Shown here: positions 62,640 through 64,000 of the stretch, one piece after another
Layout: each line of letters begins with the position of its first letter
How positions within the stretch are numbered: position 1 is the first letter of the stretch
Source of the DNA: Haladaptatus salinisoli
GTDB lineage: Archaea > Halobacteriota > Halobacteria > Halobacteriales > Haladaptataceae
Length of the DNA: 64,000 nt
Reading direction: 5' to 3'
NCBI RefSeq assembly: GCF_020614375.1
Contig: NZ_CP085329.1
Span: forward strand, 372,001-436,000
Made by a program: the position numbers and the translations under genes
The notes under the pieces: model-generated
The model's database searches: none
The model's input: the letters and a program-made list of their open reading frames with translations, nothing else
What the model was told of the DNA's origin: nothing

Positions 62640-63912
62640 CGTACCGTCGAGGATCGAGCGGATTTTCTCCCCCGAAACGTAGCAGCTGAATACCCGCTTC
62701 AGCCAGTTCCGGTTCGAGCGCGCGCAGTTCCGCGTCGGTCGCGTCGTGCGAAACGAGTTGAAGAACGACGTCGGGTTTCACCCTGCGAAGTAGCGAATCG
62801 AGGTCGTCGTACCCCATTCCGTCTACGTGGCGGTCGTAGTGATCGACGCGAAAGTGCTCGTTGCGAAGGGACTCTACGATCTCTATCGCGGGACTGTTCC
62901 TGGAATCGTACGTCTCCGGCTTGTACGCCGCGCCGAGGGCGAGGATTAGCGGGGCCGTCCGATCGCCGACCGCTTGACGGATCTTTCGAGCGGCGACCTC
63001 CGGCATCTTATCGTTGATTCGCCGCGAGCCCGTGATGAGATTCGTGTGCTCCGGGTCGACCTCGTTGAGGAACCAGGGATCGACGGGGAGACAGTGGCCG
63101 CCCACCCCGATTCCGGGCGTCAGTATATCGACGCGCGGATGGTTGTTCGCCAGTTCGATGACCCGATTCATGTTCAGGTCGAGTTGCTCGCCGATGAGCG
63201 CGAATTCGTTCGCCAGCGCGATGTTGACGTCGCGAAACGTGTTTTCGAGGAGTTTGCACAGTTCCGCGGAGAGTAGATCCGTGAAGTAGACGTCCCCCTC
63301 CAAGAACGGTTCGTATATCGCCGCCGCGCGGCGCCTGCTCGCGTCGTCCACGCCGCCGATGATGCGGTCGTTGTGTCGAATCTCCTCGAAGACGTTGCCG
63401 GGGAGGATTCGTTCCGGCGAGTGCGCCAGTTGTACGTCTCGTCCGGGTTCGAACCCCTCCTGCCGGAGCGTCGGTACGATCGTCTTTTCGAAGGTGCGCG
63501 GTGGCAGAGTCGACTCGATGTTCACCAGATCACCCTCGGAGAGGTACGGGAGGATCGAATCGAGCGCGGTCTCGACGAACGAGATGTCGGGCGTCTTGCT
63601 CGGCTCCGCCAAGGGCGTCGGAACCGATATGACGAAAGCGTCGCCCTCGGTGGGCTCGGTTCGCGCTTCGAGGTGCTCGCTCACACGGTCGCTGGCTAAC
63701 AGCGTCTCGAACTCGTCCTCGTCAAAGTTGAGGTTTCGGTCGTTGATCGCCTTCACCACCTTCTCGTCGATGTCGACGCCGACGACGTTCCGTTCGTGCT
63801 TCGCGAGCAGGAGCGCGAGCGGCAATCCGATGAATCCGGTACCGACAACGACGATCGTGTCGAGCGCGTCTCCGCCGGCCGCCCGTGCGACTCGATCGTT
63901 ACTCGACGTCAT
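62632..63912 (-). CDS. UDP-sugar 6-dehydrogenase (UDP-glucose/UDP-ManNAc dehydrogenase family)
   Basis: A 426-residue NAD-dependent four-electron dehydrogenase. The NAD motif is VVGTGFIGLPLALLLAK, the substrate loop is NEFALIGEQLDLNMNRVIE, and the catalytic Cys is in GVGGHCLPVDPWFL. A WecC-like C-terminal domain follows. It makes a UDP-uronic acid for glycans, as in haloarchaeal N-glycosylation. The ATG at 63912 is preferred over an in-frame GTG at 63921. It overlaps the next upstream gene by 14 bases. Confidence 0.9.
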   Translation of the reverse strand: MTSSNDRVARAAGGDALDTIVVVGTGFIGLPLALLLAKHERNVVGVDIDEKVVKAINDRNLNFDEDEFETLLASDRVSEHLEARTEPTEGDAFVISVPTPLAEPSKTPDISFVETALDSILPYLSEGDLVNIESTLPPRTFEKTIVPTLRQEGFEPGRDVQLAHSPERILPGNVFEEIRHNDRIIGGVDDASRRRAAAIYEPFLEGDVYFTDLLSAELCKLLENTFRDVNIALANEFALIGEQLDLNMNRVIELANNHPRVDILTPGIGVGGHCLPVDPWFLNEVDPEHTNLITGSRRINDKMPEVAARKIRQAVGDRTAPLILALGAAYKPETYDSRNSPAIEIVESLRNEHFRVDHYDRHVDGMGYDDLDSLLRRVKPDVVLQLVSHDATDAELRALEPELAEAGIQLLRFGGENPLDPRRYDE

Positions 63913-64000
63913 AGTACTCACGCATCCACTCGATCGTTTCCGGAACTCCCTCCTCCAACGGAACTCGCGCCTCGTGGTTCAGGTGACGCTTGGTCTTCTC
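63899..64000 (-). CDS. C-terminal end of a sugar-nucleotide epimerase (partial)
   Basis: An open minus-strand frame enters from the right edge and ends with a TAA at 63899-63901. Its last residues read NHEARVPLEEGVPETIEWM and REYYDVE, the typical tail of a UDP-sugar epimerase/SDR (the LEEGLxxTIEW pattern). Only 33 residues are in the window. It overlaps the dehydrogenase start by 14 bases. Confidence 0.65.
   Translation of the reverse strand, partial: EKTKRHLNHEARVPLEEGVPETIEWMREYYDVE

Noticed and set aside
1..64000. CRISPR array, rRNA, tRNA or intact insertion sequence
   Set aside because: Read for regularly spaced direct repeats, tRNA-like cloverleaf segments and transposase motifs; none was convincing.

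Overview
The window is a stretch of haloarchaeal chromosome (class Halobacteria). This is inferred from acidic proteins rich in Asp and Glu, many Tat (twin-arginine) signal peptides, a PGF-CTERM-type C-terminus, leaderless genes with an A/T-rich TATA element about 25-30 bases before the start codon, a bacterio-opsin-activator-type HTH regulator, a HalOD1 protein and archaeal forms of cobalamin enzymes. The genus cannot be fixed from sequence reading alone. No rRNA, tRNA, CRISPR array or intact insertion sequence was recognised.

Layout. (1) 44-11106 is a late cobalamin (vitamin B12) assembly and salvage locus. One minus-strand group (cbiA, adenosyltransferase, cbiP, FAD protein) amidates and adenosylates the corrin ring. 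A second, tightly overlapping minus-strand operon (HAD hydrolase, cbiB, cobS, cobY, cobT-like, cobD, cbiZ) builds and attaches the nucleotide loop and recycles imported corrinoids. A BtuF-like corrinoid-binding protein lies between them. (2) 11107-16058 holds a gene interrupted by an in-frame stop, an organomercurial-lyase-like protein (MerB family), an HTH-10 regulator and a two-gene ABC-2 exporter. (3) 16255-21920 is a compact catabolic-looking island: TetR regulator, amidohydrolase, FAH-family enzyme, TatD-like hydrolase, Asp-box (BNR) protein and a DoxX-like membrane protein. Near-identical 16-base palindromes sit directly upstream of TATA elements at both of its divergent promoters. (4) 22062-29824 holds scattered single genes: exported GDPD, small zinc-ribbon protein, GH13 enzyme, acyl-CoA dehydrogenase, an orphan sugar-type binding protein, and decayed fragments. 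(5) 30430-35973 is a complete branched-chain amino acid/amide-type ABC transporter (livHMGF plus a convergent livK).

(6) 36527-53573 is mixed: an exported propeller-like protein, an orphan Rieske protein, a RimK/protease fusion beside a purine phosphoribosyltransferase, a thiamine-binding-type protein overlapping a thiolase that has Ser at both usual Cys positions, a PLP decarboxylase, a frameshifted lipoprotein gene, and a CDP-glycerol-transferase-like / nucleotidyltransferase / GDPD trio. (7) 53825-57727 has a HalOD1 protein, an AT-richer gene-poor kilobase, and a membrane protein-DUF4350-MoxR operon. (8) 57963-64000 is a surface-glycan locus: two sugar epimerases, a GT2 with an N-terminal membrane domain, a GT4, a UDP-sugar dehydrogenase and the end of another epimerase. 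It runs off the right edge.

No wholly new system can be proven from the sequence alone. The best candidates for follow-up are the TetR-operator island, the glycerol-phosphate-like trio, the two unassigned proteins inside the B12 locus (HAD phosphatase and FAD protein), and the 5' hairpin that covers the ribosome-binding site of livH.
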